A stretch of DNA of 64,000 bases from Promethearchaeota archaeon (GTDB lineage: Archaea; Asgardarchaeota; Lokiarchaeia; Sigyniarchaeales; SOKP01). A program made the translations under genes and the position numbers. Below, piece after piece: positions 44,918-54,133 of this stretch. Each line of letters opens with the position of its first letter. Position 1 is the first letter of the stretch. The stretch is taken from NCBI GenBank assembly GCA_019058445.1, contig JAHPZA010000006.1:1194943-1258942 (forward strand). Direction: 5' to 3'. The notes under the pieces were generated by a model, which was not told the DNA's origin, searched no databases, and saw only the letters and a list, made by a program, of their open reading frames with translations.

Positions 44918-47304
44918 TTAGTGGAATAAAACGAAAAACTACTGCTATAGAAAGTACTTTTAGATTCTTTCAAACAGTAGATCTGATAATTAATCATTTT
45001 AAAAGGGAAGCTGATAGAGAAAAGATATTTGAGTTAACTAGTCAAGAAACCACTTTAAAGGAGTTACTAATTGCCACATCTGCTATCCATTTGTATCATA
45101 ATTTAGGGATAAGAGTGAGAGATAGCATGGAAGCCAGTCACATTTCTACGGATTCAACCAAAAATTTAGAGATTTTAGAAAAAAGAATATTATCCGAGGA
45201 GGTATCTTCATTATTAAAAGATTCTTTGACATTAGAAATTGATATGTTAAAAAGATCAATTAATTTAGAAAATAAGATTATATCTTTCTTAATAGATGAT
45301 AGAAAATCATTATTTAATGATTTACAGAAAAACCAGAAAATAACTGAAATTGATCATTTTATAGAGCAAAATTTGTTAGAGATCATCATGAAATATCCCC
45401 CATTTTATTTCTATGACTTAGTTGGGGATTTAATGGGTCTTTCTGATGATTTAAAAATCAATATTTTAGAGGAAAGTTCCGCATTTAAAGATTTGTCTAT
45501 TGAAATTGAAAAAAAATTAGAACGAGAGGAAAAAGAAGATAAATTTATAGAATTATCAACTTTAAATCGATTAATTAATCAAACCCAAACGGATTTTGAA
45601 TTTAAATCGTATAAAGAGTTACAAATGCAAAATATGCCTGTTAGAATGATTAAACGTAAGATTATGGAATATAATCTCAACCGGTTTCCTATTTCTCTTC
45701 CTGGTTTAACTACATTTATCGAAACAAATAATGTAAAACTACAGTTAATTGAAGAAATTAGCAATGCTCTTGATAAGAAGATTAATTATGATCAGTTTGA
45801 AAGAAAAATCTTAGATTTTTTAAAATCAGCACTAATTAAACAGCTGAAGACAAATCCAAATGATTTTATTTATTTTCTACAGGGTTTAAATGAATGCAGT
45901 TTTAATGAAATAATCTATACCTTAAATAAGTATGGTGTTAACAATATCTTACCTTTAATTAATGTGGATGATGATCTCGCACAAAAAGTTAAAAAAGGCA
46001 TGATCAGATATAATATTGACAAATTTGATATCATGTCATTAAATACAGAAAAGAAAAATTTGTTAATATTGGCAAAAAGAGCAGTTTCTAATATGGATTA
46101 TTCATATATTAATGAATTTTTAAAAAACTCCGATGATTTTTCTGAATTTAATTTAAGAGAAGTTTTATTTTTAGAAAACAACCATCTTCAAGAGATTTGG
46201 AAAAACTTAGAAGAGACAAATGGGATTAAACTAAATGAATTGAGAGATTTTATACGAAAAAAGGATATTATTGACAAAGTGTTTTTACAAGAATTACAGC
46301 TAAAAAATTATTCACAATTATTATTACTATTGAACTTTGATGATATAATGAATAATTTAGTGAAGGATATTTTCTATTATCTTTTTACCAAAATTATTAG
46401 ACAGATTAGTAGAATAATTGAATTATTCTTAAAAATTACTAACGATAAAGCACTTATCCTTGTAGCATTTAAAAAAATATCTGGAACCACTGAATCAGAG
46501 GAATGGATTAGAATAAAATTAGAGGAATTAGTTATAAATCGACTTTTAAAAAGACAAAAGGAGTTAGTTATAGTCTTTAATGCGGATAATCAACCTTTCC
46601 TCGTAAATGGTTTCATATTAGCAAGATTTATGGATTTAAGTATAAATGAAGGGATCTCTGAGTTAAAAGAAAACACGAGTCCGATTTATAACGATATTAA
46701 ACCTTTAAAATTGAAAGAGGATATAATATCTCCCGTATCGTATTGTATCGCTTATGATTTGGTTAAAAGATTTGAAAATTTTGAAGAATTACGTAAATTG
46801 AAAGTGGAACAAATTATTGAGGAAAAAGAAAAAATCAAGATTGAACAAAAGAAGAAGATACGTGAAAAACAAGAAGTAAGTACGCTTAATTGGGTCGAGA
46901 GAAGAATAACCTCCTCCTTAATGAGAATAAACAGTCCTGGAATTAATCCAACTCAATTATATTGGCAAGATAAAGACACAAAAACCGCTGCAGACAATAT
47001 CAAACTTCATAGCGAATTAAAGGGAAATACTATTGATTTATTTAGCGAATACTTTCAATTCGCGATGGAAAAAATAAGAGGTTTTTCAGAGATAAATATC
47101 CCTAGTAATGAGAAAATATCTGCAATCGTAGTTAGCATTATTGAAAGCGAATTAGAAAAGAGATTATCTCATATACCTTCTCAAGAGGAAATAAATAATA
47201 TGCTTGAGGGCGAAAGATACCAAATCGCTAAGCAAATAGCGATTAAAATTGGGAAACTATTGGATAAAGCACTCTATAATAAATTCAAATCTAAAAGAAG
47301 ATAG
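44914..47304 (+). CDS. Large helical protein of unknown function (second of a coupled pair)
   Basis: I do not recognise this protein of about 796 residues. The ATG at 44914 sits in the ATGA overlap and follows G-rich Shine-Dalgarno-like sequence; a GTG at 44899 is the alternative. It is nearly all helix, very rich in Leu, Ile, Lys and Glu. A charged helix near residues 630-660 (K-I-E-Q-K-K-K-I-R-E-K) is followed by an Asn/Gln-containing turn (N-S-P-G-I-N-P-T-Q-L-Y-W). No enzyme motif or membrane helix is seen. Its size and composition mirror those of the first gene, and it is probably a structural partner. Confidence 0.65.
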   Translation: MISGIKRKTTAIESTFRFFQTVDLIINHFKREADREKIFELTSQETTLKELLIATSAIHLYHNLGIRVRDSMEASHISTDSTKNLEILEKRILSEEVSSLLKDSLTLEIDMLKRSINLENKIISFLIDDRKSLFNDLQKNQKITEIDHFIEQNLLEIIMKYPPFYFYDLVGDLMGLSDDLKINILEESSAFKDLSIEIEKKLEREEKEDKFIELSTLNRLINQTQTDFEFKSYKELQMQNMPVRMIKRKIMEYNLNRFPISLPGLTTFIETNNVKLQLIEEISNALDKKINYDQFERKILDFLKSALIKQLKTNPNDFIYFLQGLNECSFNEIIYTLNKYGVNNILPLINVDDDLAQKVKKGMIRYNIDKFDIMSLNTEKKNLLILAKRAVSNMDYSYINEFLKNSDDFSEFNLREVLFLENNHLQEIWKNLEETNGIKLNELRDFIRKKDIIDKVFLQELQLKNYSQLLLLLNFDDIMNNLVKDIFYYLFTKIIRQISRIIELFLKITNDKALILVAFKKISGTTESEEWIRIKLEELVINRLLKRQKELVIVFNADNQPFLVNGFILARFMDLSINEGISELKENTSPIYNDIKPLKLKEDIISPVSYCIAYDLVKRFENFEELRKLKVEQIIEEKEKIKIEQKKKIREKQEVSTLNWVERRITSSLMRINSPGINPTQLYWQDKDTKTAADNIKLHSELKGNTIDLFSEYFQFAMEKIRGFSEINIPSNEKISAIVVSIIESELEKRLSHIPSQEEINNMLEGERYQIAKQIAIKIGKLLDKALYNKFKSKRR

Positions 47305-47493
47305 AGTATTTATATATTAGAACTGAAATTTATTTATTTTGAACCAAAATTTTTAGATGATTTTTGATTAAAAAATTTAAAATCTTAAGAAATAATTAGC
47401 AATGCATTCCAAAAATAATAAAAATATTAAAATTATGTTCATTTTTTTTATTAAAGCTTAAAGCTATTCATATTTTATGAGGTTTTTATAATC

Positions 47494-47757
47494 ATGCCAA
47501 GTATTAAAAGTCAAATTGAATATCTAATAGATTCTGCATCACAGATTTTTATGGGTTTTATTTTATTTTTGCTTTCCTTTTCTGGTTTATTATGTGCTTT
47601 ATTACTTAGACATTATGATTATAATGGATCAATCATCGCTGGGGTAGGAGTTCTTGTTGAGATAATTGCAATGATTTTCTGCTATTTGATCTTTAAAGGT
47701 TATTTGAAAAAAGAGGAAGAACCTGAACCATCAAAGAAGAAGGGAAAAAAATTATAA
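47494..47757 (+). CDS. Small two-helix membrane protein
   Basis: The 87-residue product has two hydrophobic helices (about 15-36 and 45-67), a short loop with D-Y-N-G-S, and a Lys-rich C-terminal tail. It has an ATG start. It has no recognisable family and is separated by 189 bp from the helical pair. Confidence 0.6.
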   Translation: MPSIKSQIEYLIDSASQIFMGFILFLLSFSGLLCALLLRHYDYNGSIIAGVGVLVEIIAMIFCYLIFKGYLKKEEEPEPSKKKGKKL

Positions 47758-47772
47758 TCCTTTTCTTGATTT

Positions 47773-48489
47773 CTAAAAAAAGTCTTCCCATATTCGAGGT
47801 ATCCTTTTGGAGCTTAGAAGGTTTTTAATATCCGTTAATAATATTTCTGGATTATATTCCCAAGCAGAATTTTTATTAAAAGAAATACATTTTAGTTTCT
47901 CAACTTGAATTAGCTTCTTAATTAAAAGCCCGTACGCTGCAACTTGAGGAAGTGAATAAAGAAAATTTCCTTCAGGTTTGTAATCAATAATTTTTATTAT
48001 ATTATCTTCTATTTGAATCAAATCAATATGACCTGTGATATGATTATTTTTATGAGCACTCCATATTGGCACTTCAATGGCAATAGAATCTTTATCTTTA
48101 ATCAAAATATTTTTTAGAATAGTGTCATGCCCAGGGTTCCTATCGATATGATTTATATGAAAAATTTCATATACATTTTTAGCAAATTTAGGTAATTTAG
48201 AATCTTCCGATTTTTTAATTACTCCCTCATTAATTAATTTTTTACTATAACTTCTCAGAAAACCATTTTTAAGTCCTCTCACTTTGAATTGTGAGACCCG
48301 AGTAATAGTTTTTGTATTAAAGATATTATTTGGTATAGATCCCTGATAGATTTTTTTTAAATAAGTCCCTAGTCTTTTAAATTCTTCTCGATTTGAGTTT
48401 AATTGATTCAGCTTCTCCTTATGATTTTTTAAATTCCAATTAAAAGAATATTTTATATTTTGATGAATGAAATCACGTTTTTTAATCAC
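47773..48489 (-). CDS. PD-(D/E)XK-superfamily nuclease
   Basis: The C-terminal half of this 238-residue protein has the core motifs: G-H-I-D-L-I-Q-I (first Asp), then I-I-D-Y-K-P (D-x-K), then Q-V-A-A-Y-G (Q-x3-Y), as in RecB/Cas4-like nucleases. The Fe-S cysteines of Cas4 are absent. The N-terminal half is basic and helical. It may act in DNA repair or defence; no helicase or Cas gene is nearby. Confidence 0.75.
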   Translation of the reverse strand: MIKKRDFIHQNIKYSFNWNLKNHKEKLNQLNSNREEFKRLGTYLKKIYQGSIPNNIFNTKTITRVSQFKVRGLKNGFLRSYSKKLINEGVIKKSEDSKLPKFAKNVYEIFHINHIDRNPGHDTILKNILIKDKDSIAIEVPIWSAHKNNHITGHIDLIQIEDNIIKIIDYKPEGNFLYSLPQVAAYGLLIKKLIQVEKLKCISFNKNSAWEYNPEILLTDIKNLLSSKRIPRIWEDFF

Positions 48490-48685
48490 TGATTTATCTC
48501 CGCTATTATAATTATATCATAAAATTTTATGAAAACTAAAAAGGTCTTAAAAGACAATAATGAAATTACTTTATTAAAAGAGGTGTATTAATGATTTATT
48601 AATTTATTGAGAATAGTGAGAGTGGTTCATCCAACAAAAATGTATTGTTCTCTTATAATCACAATAAAAAGCGGACCTAGCAGGA

Positions 48686-48714
48686 TTTTCTTGCTCGGGG
48701 CTATCCCGTAGCAT
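48686..48714 (-). other. tRNA-Arg intron 2 (T-loop, 59/60)
   Basis: The T-loop exon bases TTCG face AGAA at the intron 3' end (three pairs plus a G-A). Three-base bulges AAA and AAT flank this helix, and the inner stem is TGCT/AGCA then CGGG/CCCG. Cutting after the second base of each bulge removes 29 nt and restores the 7-base loop. Confidence 0.75.
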
Positions 48715-48754
48715 TTCGAACCTGCGACTTTCGGATTAGAAGTCCGACGCCCTA

Positions 48755-48781
48755 TTTGCGCGGTTTTTTTTGATAAAAACC
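48755..48781 (-). other. tRNA-Arg intron 1 (D-loop)
   Basis: About 27 nt follow the D-loop GGA. They form a GGTTTTT/AAAAACC stem and end in GCGCAAA before the 3' half TAGGGC. The exact cut is ambiguous by one base, and the central 4-bp helix can only be drawn with a mismatch, so the splice motif is relaxed. Confidence 0.65.
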
Positions 48782-49029
48782 TCCAGGCTAGGCTATAGGT
48801 CCTGAAGTTTATAAATGTAAGTATTTACTGTTTTAATATATTTAATAAAGTGTTTAAATTTTATGATATTATAAATAGACATTATTGATTATATATATTG
48901 AAATCATTTTATTCGAGATTATAGGAACAATTACTGATATATGAATTCGCTTACCATTTTAAGTAACAAATGATTATAAACAAAAATTACCATTAATATA
49001 ACATCATTACAAGAGATTAATAAGAAGAG

Positions 49030-50169
49030 GTGCTTTTAAAAAAATTGAATGATACCAAACAAAGGCAACGGGCAAGTCAAAAGAAATCAGAATTATTACG
49101 GGAGTTAACGAAATGTGATGAGACAATTTTAGAGTTAAAGGCTGAGGTAAAAAATTCTCATGATAAAGAAACGATATTAAATAGCGAAATTCGCAATCTT
49201 CAATCAGAAATTAAATACTTAGAAGCAAATAAAAAGAATATAGATATTTTAAATGAAAATATTCAATCTTCAGAGAAAAATATAAAAGATTTAGAAATAA
49301 AATTAGAAGGGAAAGAGCAAAAGATTGAAGAATTACTTAATGACAAAGAATTATTACTTAATGAAAAATCTGAAATTTTAGAAAGTAAGAATGAAATATT
49401 ACAGAAATTAAAAGAAAAAGAGTTAGAAATACAACAAAAAGATCAAAAAATTGCTGAATTGAGGGAAAAATTTAAACAATCAAGTAGTGATTTGCTTAGT
49501 AAAAGTATGCAAATTGATAAATTGGTTAAAAAAGATAAAAATTTAGGGGAACTTGAGGAGACAATTCAAAATTTAAGAAGTGAAATCGGAGAAAAGGACA
49601 CTTCAGAAAAAGAAAAAGTAAACAAACTTGAAGAAGAAATTAGAACTCTAGAAACTGAATTAGATGCATCCCAAGCAATAATAAAGGAATTAGAAACGGT
49701 TAAAAGTGAAATGCAAGAACAGATGCAAGAGCCCGAGAGTGGCAAGGCGACTATAGAAAACACCAAAATTCTTTCTAATTTGGATGACATATTTGAAATT
49801 ATCAAAGATATACTACCACAAGGAAAATCAAACATTCGATTAGTAGTACCGGAAATAGAGGACATTGGTAAATTCGAGTTAGATAATATGATTAAAGAAC
49901 TCCCCACTAAAGTCAGAATAAATATTGGTGCGGAAATTGAAGATCCCAGTGGAAACATTATTGTACAGGAAATAAAAGATCATTGTCAACTGACTAATTA
50001 TAGTGAGAAAAAGTTTATTGCTTTAAATGTTGATTCATCAAAGTTTTTAATTGGTCTATTCATTGGAGCTAATAAAATTCTTGGTATTTACACAGAAGTC
50101 TTAGAGGTAATTAACCTATTTAAACCAGCAATTATGGAACCATTCATAAGAGGGGTTAAAGTCAATTAA
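49030..50169 (+). CDS. Coiled-coil protein with TrmB-like sensor domain
   Basis: The 379-residue protein is a long charged coiled coil over residues 5-235, then a globular domain of about 135 residues. That domain (K-S-N-I-R-L-V-V-P-E; V-R-I-N-I-G-A-E-I; F-I-A-L-N-V-D-S-S-K-F-L-I-G-L-F) resembles the ligand-sensing domain of archaeal TrmB-type regulators, which is related to phospholipase D folds. No winged helix is present; the coil replaces it. The GTG at 49030 overlaps the AGAGGTG Shine-Dalgarno, so a TTG at 49045 may be the real start. Role unknown. Confidence 0.55.
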   Translation: MLLKKLNDTKQRQRASQKKSELLRELTKCDETILELKAEVKNSHDKETILNSEIRNLQSEIKYLEANKKNIDILNENIQSSEKNIKDLEIKLEGKEQKIEELLNDKELLLNEKSEILESKNEILQKLKEKELEIQQKDQKIAELREKFKQSSSDLLSKSMQIDKLVKKDKNLGELEETIQNLRSEIGEKDTSEKEKVNKLEEEIRTLETELDASQAIIKELETVKSEMQEQMQEPESGKATIENTKILSNLDDIFEIIKDILPQGKSNIRLVVPEIEDIGKFELDNMIKELPTKVRINIGAEIEDPSGNIIVQEIKDHCQLTNYSEKKFIALNVDSSKFLIGLFIGANKILGIYTEVLEVINLFKPAIMEPFIRGVKVN

Positions 50170-50210
50170 AATCTTTGATCAATACTAATAACATCTAAGG
50201 ATCTATTTTT

Positions 50211-51368
50211 TTAAGTTATAGATTTTATTTTCAAATCGTGTACTACCAACTCAGATTTAGGTGAATATGATTTTACAATCTTAGATTTTAGTACTTCTTC
50301 TATCTGCCAATTAAGCTCTTTTAATGAAAATTTTAATTTATCCTGAGCTTTTTCAATTGAATTAGGTTTTTCACAGAACTGATAATTATGCAAAATACCT
50401 CCTGATTTTTTCATTAAAAAACATGCTATATCTGTATAATCCAACGACTTTTCCGGTAAATTCATGATAACTCGGTCTGCTTTGTGTTTCAGTATAGACC
50501 CAAGGTTATTCAAAGGATCGATAAGAGCACTGATATTAATATGATGAGGGATGATTATACCCATTAATTTATTTAAACCAATATTTTCCTGCAAATAATT
50601 ATAGGCAATACGGTTAATATCAAAAGAGTGAATAGTTACAGGATGTTTTTTCGCAATTTGAATGGAGAATGGGCCCACTCCAGCAAATAAATCCATTATT
50701 ACTTCATTCCCTTTGATATTACTATTTGCGATCCTATTTCGTTCGTATACTAATCTTGGAGTAAAGAACGTTTGTTTTATATCAAGTTTGAAAATACACA
50801 TATTTTCTTTATGGATTGTTTCAGTTTTATTTTCCCCATACAAAAGGTTTAACTCTCTTAATCTATAGGTTCCTTTGATTTCACTTTTTTTTTCAAATAC
50901 AGAAGAGATACTTTTAGATCCCTCTGTTATAGCCTTAGCAATTTGTAGTTTAAGGGAGTTTAATTCTTGATTTTCCGAGCCTTGAAATTTATCAAATTCA
51001 ATGATAGCAATTTCTCCAATAATATCATATGAATTTGGAATTAAATCAATAAATTTACTTGGAATTTTATTTTCTAATGCCTCTTTTATGTTTTTATACT
51101 TATAATTTTTATGGTAAGTTCCTTTCATGGATATGATTTTAAAAAAGAATTTATCTTCTAAAAGTTCAATAAGAAGATTAATTAAATCATCATTTTTTAT
51201 TAATGGAAATAGGATATATCCCTTTTCTTTTAGAATTTTATACTTATTATCAATAATTGATTGATTTTTGAATTTTTTATGAATTAACTTAATTAATTCT
51301 TGACCATTGCTGTTTTCAATTTTTATATATTTTATACTTTCTTCCTCTCGTCTACTCATCATAATCAT
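50211..51368 (-). CDS. trm5: tRNA (guanine37-N1)-methyltransferase Trm5
   Basis: The 385-residue class I SAM methyltransferase makes m1G37 next to the anticodon, preventing frameshifts. It shows F-T-P-R-L-V-Y-E-R-N-R-I, the SAM loop D-L-F-A-G-V-G-P-F-S-I, F-D-I-N at the ribose site, and the catalytic N-L-P-E-K. The N-terminal tRNA-recognition part is complete in length. It overlaps the upstream DUF371 gene by 17 bp and so belongs to the tgtA-DUF371-trm5 group. Confidence 0.92.
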   Translation of the reverse strand: MIMMSRREEESIKYIKIENSNGQELIKLIHKKFKNQSIIDNKYKILKEKGYILFPLIKNDDLINLLIELLEDKFFFKIISMKGTYHKNYKYKNIKEALENKIPSKFIDLIPNSYDIIGEIAIIEFDKFQGSENQELNSLKLQIAKAITEGSKSISSVFEKKSEIKGTYRLRELNLLYGENKTETIHKENMCIFKLDIKQTFFTPRLVYERNRIANSNIKGNEVIMDLFAGVGPFSIQIAKKHPVTIHSFDINRIAYNYLQENIGLNKLMGIIIPHHINISALIDPLNNLGSILKHKADRVIMNLPEKSLDYTDIACFLMKKSGGILHNYQFCEKPNSIEKAQDKLKFSLKELNWQIEEVLKSKIVKSYSPKSELVVHDLKIKSIT

Positions 51369-51783
51369 TTACTTCAAAAGAAATTTTAAATTTTTTTTCT
51401 TGATTTTTAAGAGCTTTGATTAAATTTCTGTCCAAATCGATGGAAGATTTTGTACAATTAATCAATATAGTTCTATCACATATAAAACTACTCTTGCGAA
51501 AAACTAAATCATTCTTACTCAATAATGTTAATCTTGGATCACCATAGCCATAAAATGTATCCTCGATATCATTGAAAATAATTGATACTTTTACTTTTTT
51601 CCCTTGCTGTATTTTTTCTTTTAAAGTTGCATTAAGGCCTTGGCATGCTTTTGATGCTCTAATTCCTAAAATACAGGTTCCTTTTGTGGTCAGATAGGTA
51701 TCTTTGGTAATTTCTATTGTAGTGTTATGAGTACAGAATATATTTTCATGGCCATATGCATAAATTGTGTCTAAAATCACCAT
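51352..51783 (-). CDS. DUF371 protein
   Basis: The 143-residue protein begins I-Y-A-Y-G-H-E-N-I with T-H-N-T-T-I-E-I-T-K, then T-K-G-T-C-I-L-G-I-R-A-S-K-A, and near the C-terminus F-R-K-S-S-F-I-C-D-R-T. This is the conserved pattern of archaeal DUF371, whose function is not established. Its place between archaeosine TGT and Trm5, overlapping the latter, suggests a link to tRNA or translation. Confidence 0.88.
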   Translation of the reverse strand: MVILDTIYAYGHENIFCTHNTTIEITKDTYLTTKGTCILGIRASKACQGLNATLKEKIQQGKKVKVSIIFNDIEDTFYGYGDPRLTLLSKNDLVFRKSSFICDRTILINCTKSSIDLDRNLIKALKNQEKKFKISFEVNDYDE

Positions 51784-51789
51784 AATAAA

Positions 51790-53436
51790 TCAACTAGCTC
51801 TAAAAAATTCTAATATCTCATCTAAACTATGAGAGGTTTGATAATTTGATTTCAGCTTGTTTTCTAATAGTGAATTTAGTGTTTCAATTAATTTATCTTG
51901 GAAATATGTTTCTTCTTCACCAAATTGATTAATAAACCTCTCTGGAATTAACATCCCTCCTTTTTGATAATGCTTCAAGTTCTTTTCTAGGAAAATAGAA
52001 CAATTTGTTATTGTTTTATTATACAGATAATCCTCTTCATTTGAGGAACTAATCGATTCATATTGTCCTATCGGAAAAGTATTTGTTAGTTCAAAAGGCA
52101 TCAATCCAAAACATTGAGAAGTAAAGATTATATGAAGATCTTTCCGAGGAATTATCTTATTCTTATTTAATCTTTCCATCCATTCTTGAAGAGTAGGAGA
52201 GCTTTCTATTCGGGCATCAAGCTCAGGTAAAATTAACATATATTTTATCCCATTTGGAACTCTGTAATTAGCCGTTAATCTCTTAAAAACTCTAGCGAAT
52301 AAGGGTCTGTAAATACTTTCGGGGGCCGTTAATAATCTCCCGTGTTTTTTATATATTTTTTCGTAAGATTCGAATGTTAATTCTTCGGATTTCACAATTT
52401 TAGCGGCATTTACGAGATTTGGATGAGTCCTTATTCTTTGTTCTACAAGTTCCCACAAATTTCCTTCCCGTATTGCTTGACGGATTGTCCTTAATTCAGA
52501 AAATGAAAGAAATAAGTTATGCTTCGCGAGTAACTCTATTTTTATATTTTTTTCAAGACTTCTTAATTCTTTCGGACTATAATCTGTACAAATTGGGCAG
52601 TGACATGGAAATTCCTCTAACTCATCTAAATGTTTTGTTCCAGTTGATAAAGTGAAATACCGGTTTTCTTTAGCATATAAAATATAAGCTGCTGAATCCA
52701 TTAGATCACATCCACATGCAACTGCTAATGAAAAAAATTGTGGTAAGCCTAATCCAAACATATGAAGAGGTTTATGAGGTAGGATATTTTTTTTTACATT
52801 CAGTAGAATTTGAATTGTCAAATCAAATCTATAATCTAAAAAAGCTTTAACTAATCCGCCTATTGCGTAAATCCCAAAATCTAATTTACTCATTTTCTTA
52901 GTAGAATATGTGAGGAGATCTTGATATCGGGCACCATGAATAGGAGCAAACCATTCACAATTCTTATTGGTCCTTCTTTTGATGTTATTTTTAGCCCGTT
53001 CAATAGTACTAAGAACTTTATTTTTCGCAACATTATAATCATCATTTAATTGAACCGGTATATCTAATATGACCGGAAAATCAGAGCCAATATCTTCTTG
53101 AAATTTTTCAATCTCTTCTGGGCTTACATTAATTTCAGAATTCTGGTACATATATTGTTGAAAGGCACCACTATCAGTTGCAATTAACCCATGATAGCCC
53201 AAAAAATTATGAATTTTTTTCTTTTTGATTTCTTCTTTTAAATCATCTTTTTGAAAGATGATGTATGCATTAGTGAAAATACATTGAGCCCCAAATTTTT
53301 TGAGTGTTGATGGAGGAATAACGTTCTTAAAAGGATGAACCACTGGAAATATATTAGGAGTAATCATTTCCTTATTGTTGACTTCTAATTTTCCAATTCT
53401 TCCTAATGCATCAATATCCAATATTTCATACTTCAT
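51790..53436 (-). CDS. tgtA: Archaeosine tRNA-guanine(15) transglycosylase
   Basis: The 548-residue protein exchanges G15 of tRNA for preQ0, the first step to archaeosine. The active-site D-S-G-A-F-Q is near residue 90, and D-I-P-V-Q-L-N is close to the catalytic Asp region. The zinc site is C-H-C-P-I-C with a later His (A-K-H-N-L). The C-terminal part is a partial C1-type domain; no PUA domain is recognisable. It follows the Fap7-like gene and precedes DUF371 by 6 bp. Confidence 0.93.
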   Translation of the reverse strand: MKYEILDIDALGRIGKLEVNNKEMITPNIFPVVHPFKNVIPPSTLKKFGAQCIFTNAYIIFQKDDLKEEIKKKKIHNFLGYHGLIATDSGAFQQYMYQNSEINVSPEEIEKFQEDIGSDFPVILDIPVQLNDDYNVAKNKVLSTIERAKNNIKRRTNKNCEWFAPIHGARYQDLLTYSTKKMSKLDFGIYAIGGLVKAFLDYRFDLTIQILLNVKKNILPHKPLHMFGLGLPQFFSLAVACGCDLMDSAAYILYAKENRYFTLSTGTKHLDELEEFPCHCPICTDYSPKELRSLEKNIKIELLAKHNLFLSFSELRTIRQAIREGNLWELVEQRIRTHPNLVNAAKIVKSEELTFESYEKIYKKHGRLLTAPESIYRPLFARVFKRLTANYRVPNGIKYMLILPELDARIESSPTLQEWMERLNKNKIIPRKDLHIIFTSQCFGLMPFELTNTFPIGQYESISSSNEEDYLYNKTITNCSIFLEKNLKHYQKGGMLIPERFINQFGEEETYFQDKLIETLNSLLENKLKSNYQTSHSLDEILEFFRAS

Positions 53437-53446
53437 TTACAAACCT

Positions 53447-54055
53447 TCAAGGTTTTATTTTATCATCAAAAAAATCATTTAAGGAATTGTCCTGAAATAA
53501 CTTTTCAAGCCAATCAATCTTTCCAATTAAATAATTCTCAGCATTTTCATCTTTAATAATATTCGTGATAATAATATCCACAACTGATTCTATCGTTAAT
53601 ATGCTAGTATTAAGTTCATATATGGGAATTTTTAAGTTTTTTTGAATAAAATAATTTGCACAATTTCCCAAAATTTCTGCTTGTACATTTTCCAATATTT
53701 TATCATTTTTATACCCTCTATTTTCTAATCGACTTCTTAACATGTACGGATCACATCTTAATATGATTGCATAATCAATATAATTCTCTGGGATAATATC
53801 GGAAAAATGTCCTTCTATTATAAGATACTCTGGTTCATCGTTCTTATATTCCTCAATTAAAGTTATAATATGCGTTAGTAATTTATCTGTATCAACTACA
53901 TAAGTATCTCGCTTAATATCAAAATGAATATTAAATTCTTCGAACACTTCTGGCTCATTTAAAGAAAGAACCTTACCATTATATAATTCAGCAATCATGT
54001 TTGAAACGGAGGTTTTTCCCGTCCCGGGAGTTCCAGAAATTACAATGATCATCAT
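53447..54055 (-). CDS. Fap7/AK6-type adenylate kinase-like ATPase
   Basis: The 202-residue protein starts with the P-loop G-T-P-G-T-G-K-T-S-V-S and continues with Y-V-V-D-T-D-K-L, L-I-I-E-G-H-F-S-D and C-D-P-Y-M-L-R-S-R-L-E-N-R-G-Y, the arrangement of archaeal/eukaryotic AK6 proteins. Fap7 acts with ribosomal protein S11 in late maturation of the small subunit and has weak adenylate kinase activity. It is the first gene of the tgtA-DUF371-trm5 run. Confidence 0.87.
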   Translation of the reverse strand: MMIIVISGTPGTGKTSVSNMIAELYNGKVLSLNEPEVFEEFNIHFDIKRDTYVVDTDKLLTHIITLIEEYKNDEPEYLIIEGHFSDIIPENYIDYAIILRCDPYMLRSRLENRGYKNDKILENVQAEILGNCANYFIQKNLKIPIYELNTSILTIESVVDIIITNIIKDENAENYLIGKIDWLEKLFQDNSLNDFFDDKIKP

Positions 54056-54133
54056 TTATAATTTTATAATAGTGAGAGCGTATTAAAAAAGTAATGAAAA
54101 ATAACCTCAAATATATCGACATATCATGAATGG

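Larger units (their letters stand above)
48672..48802 (-). tRNA. tRNA-Arg(TCT) with two introns (D-loop and T-loop)
   Basis: The acceptor stem is GGACCTA (48802-48796) with TAGGTCC (48679-48673), discriminator G48672, and no encoded CCA. The anticodon arm is TCGGA-CTTCTAA-TCCGA with anticodon TCT at 48740-48738. The D-stem is GCCT (48793-48790) with GGGC (48752-48749), interrupted in the loop by about 27 nt. The T-stem is GCAGG/CCTGC, interrupted in the loop by 29 nt. With both removed, the D-loop has its GG pair and the T-loop reads TTCGAAT, a standard cloverleaf. The gene totals 131 nt. Confidence 0.92.

Noticed and set aside
47773..48489. Cas4 identity for the PD-(D/E)XK nuclease
   Set aside because: The Fe-S cysteines are absent and no CRISPR or cas gene is nearby.
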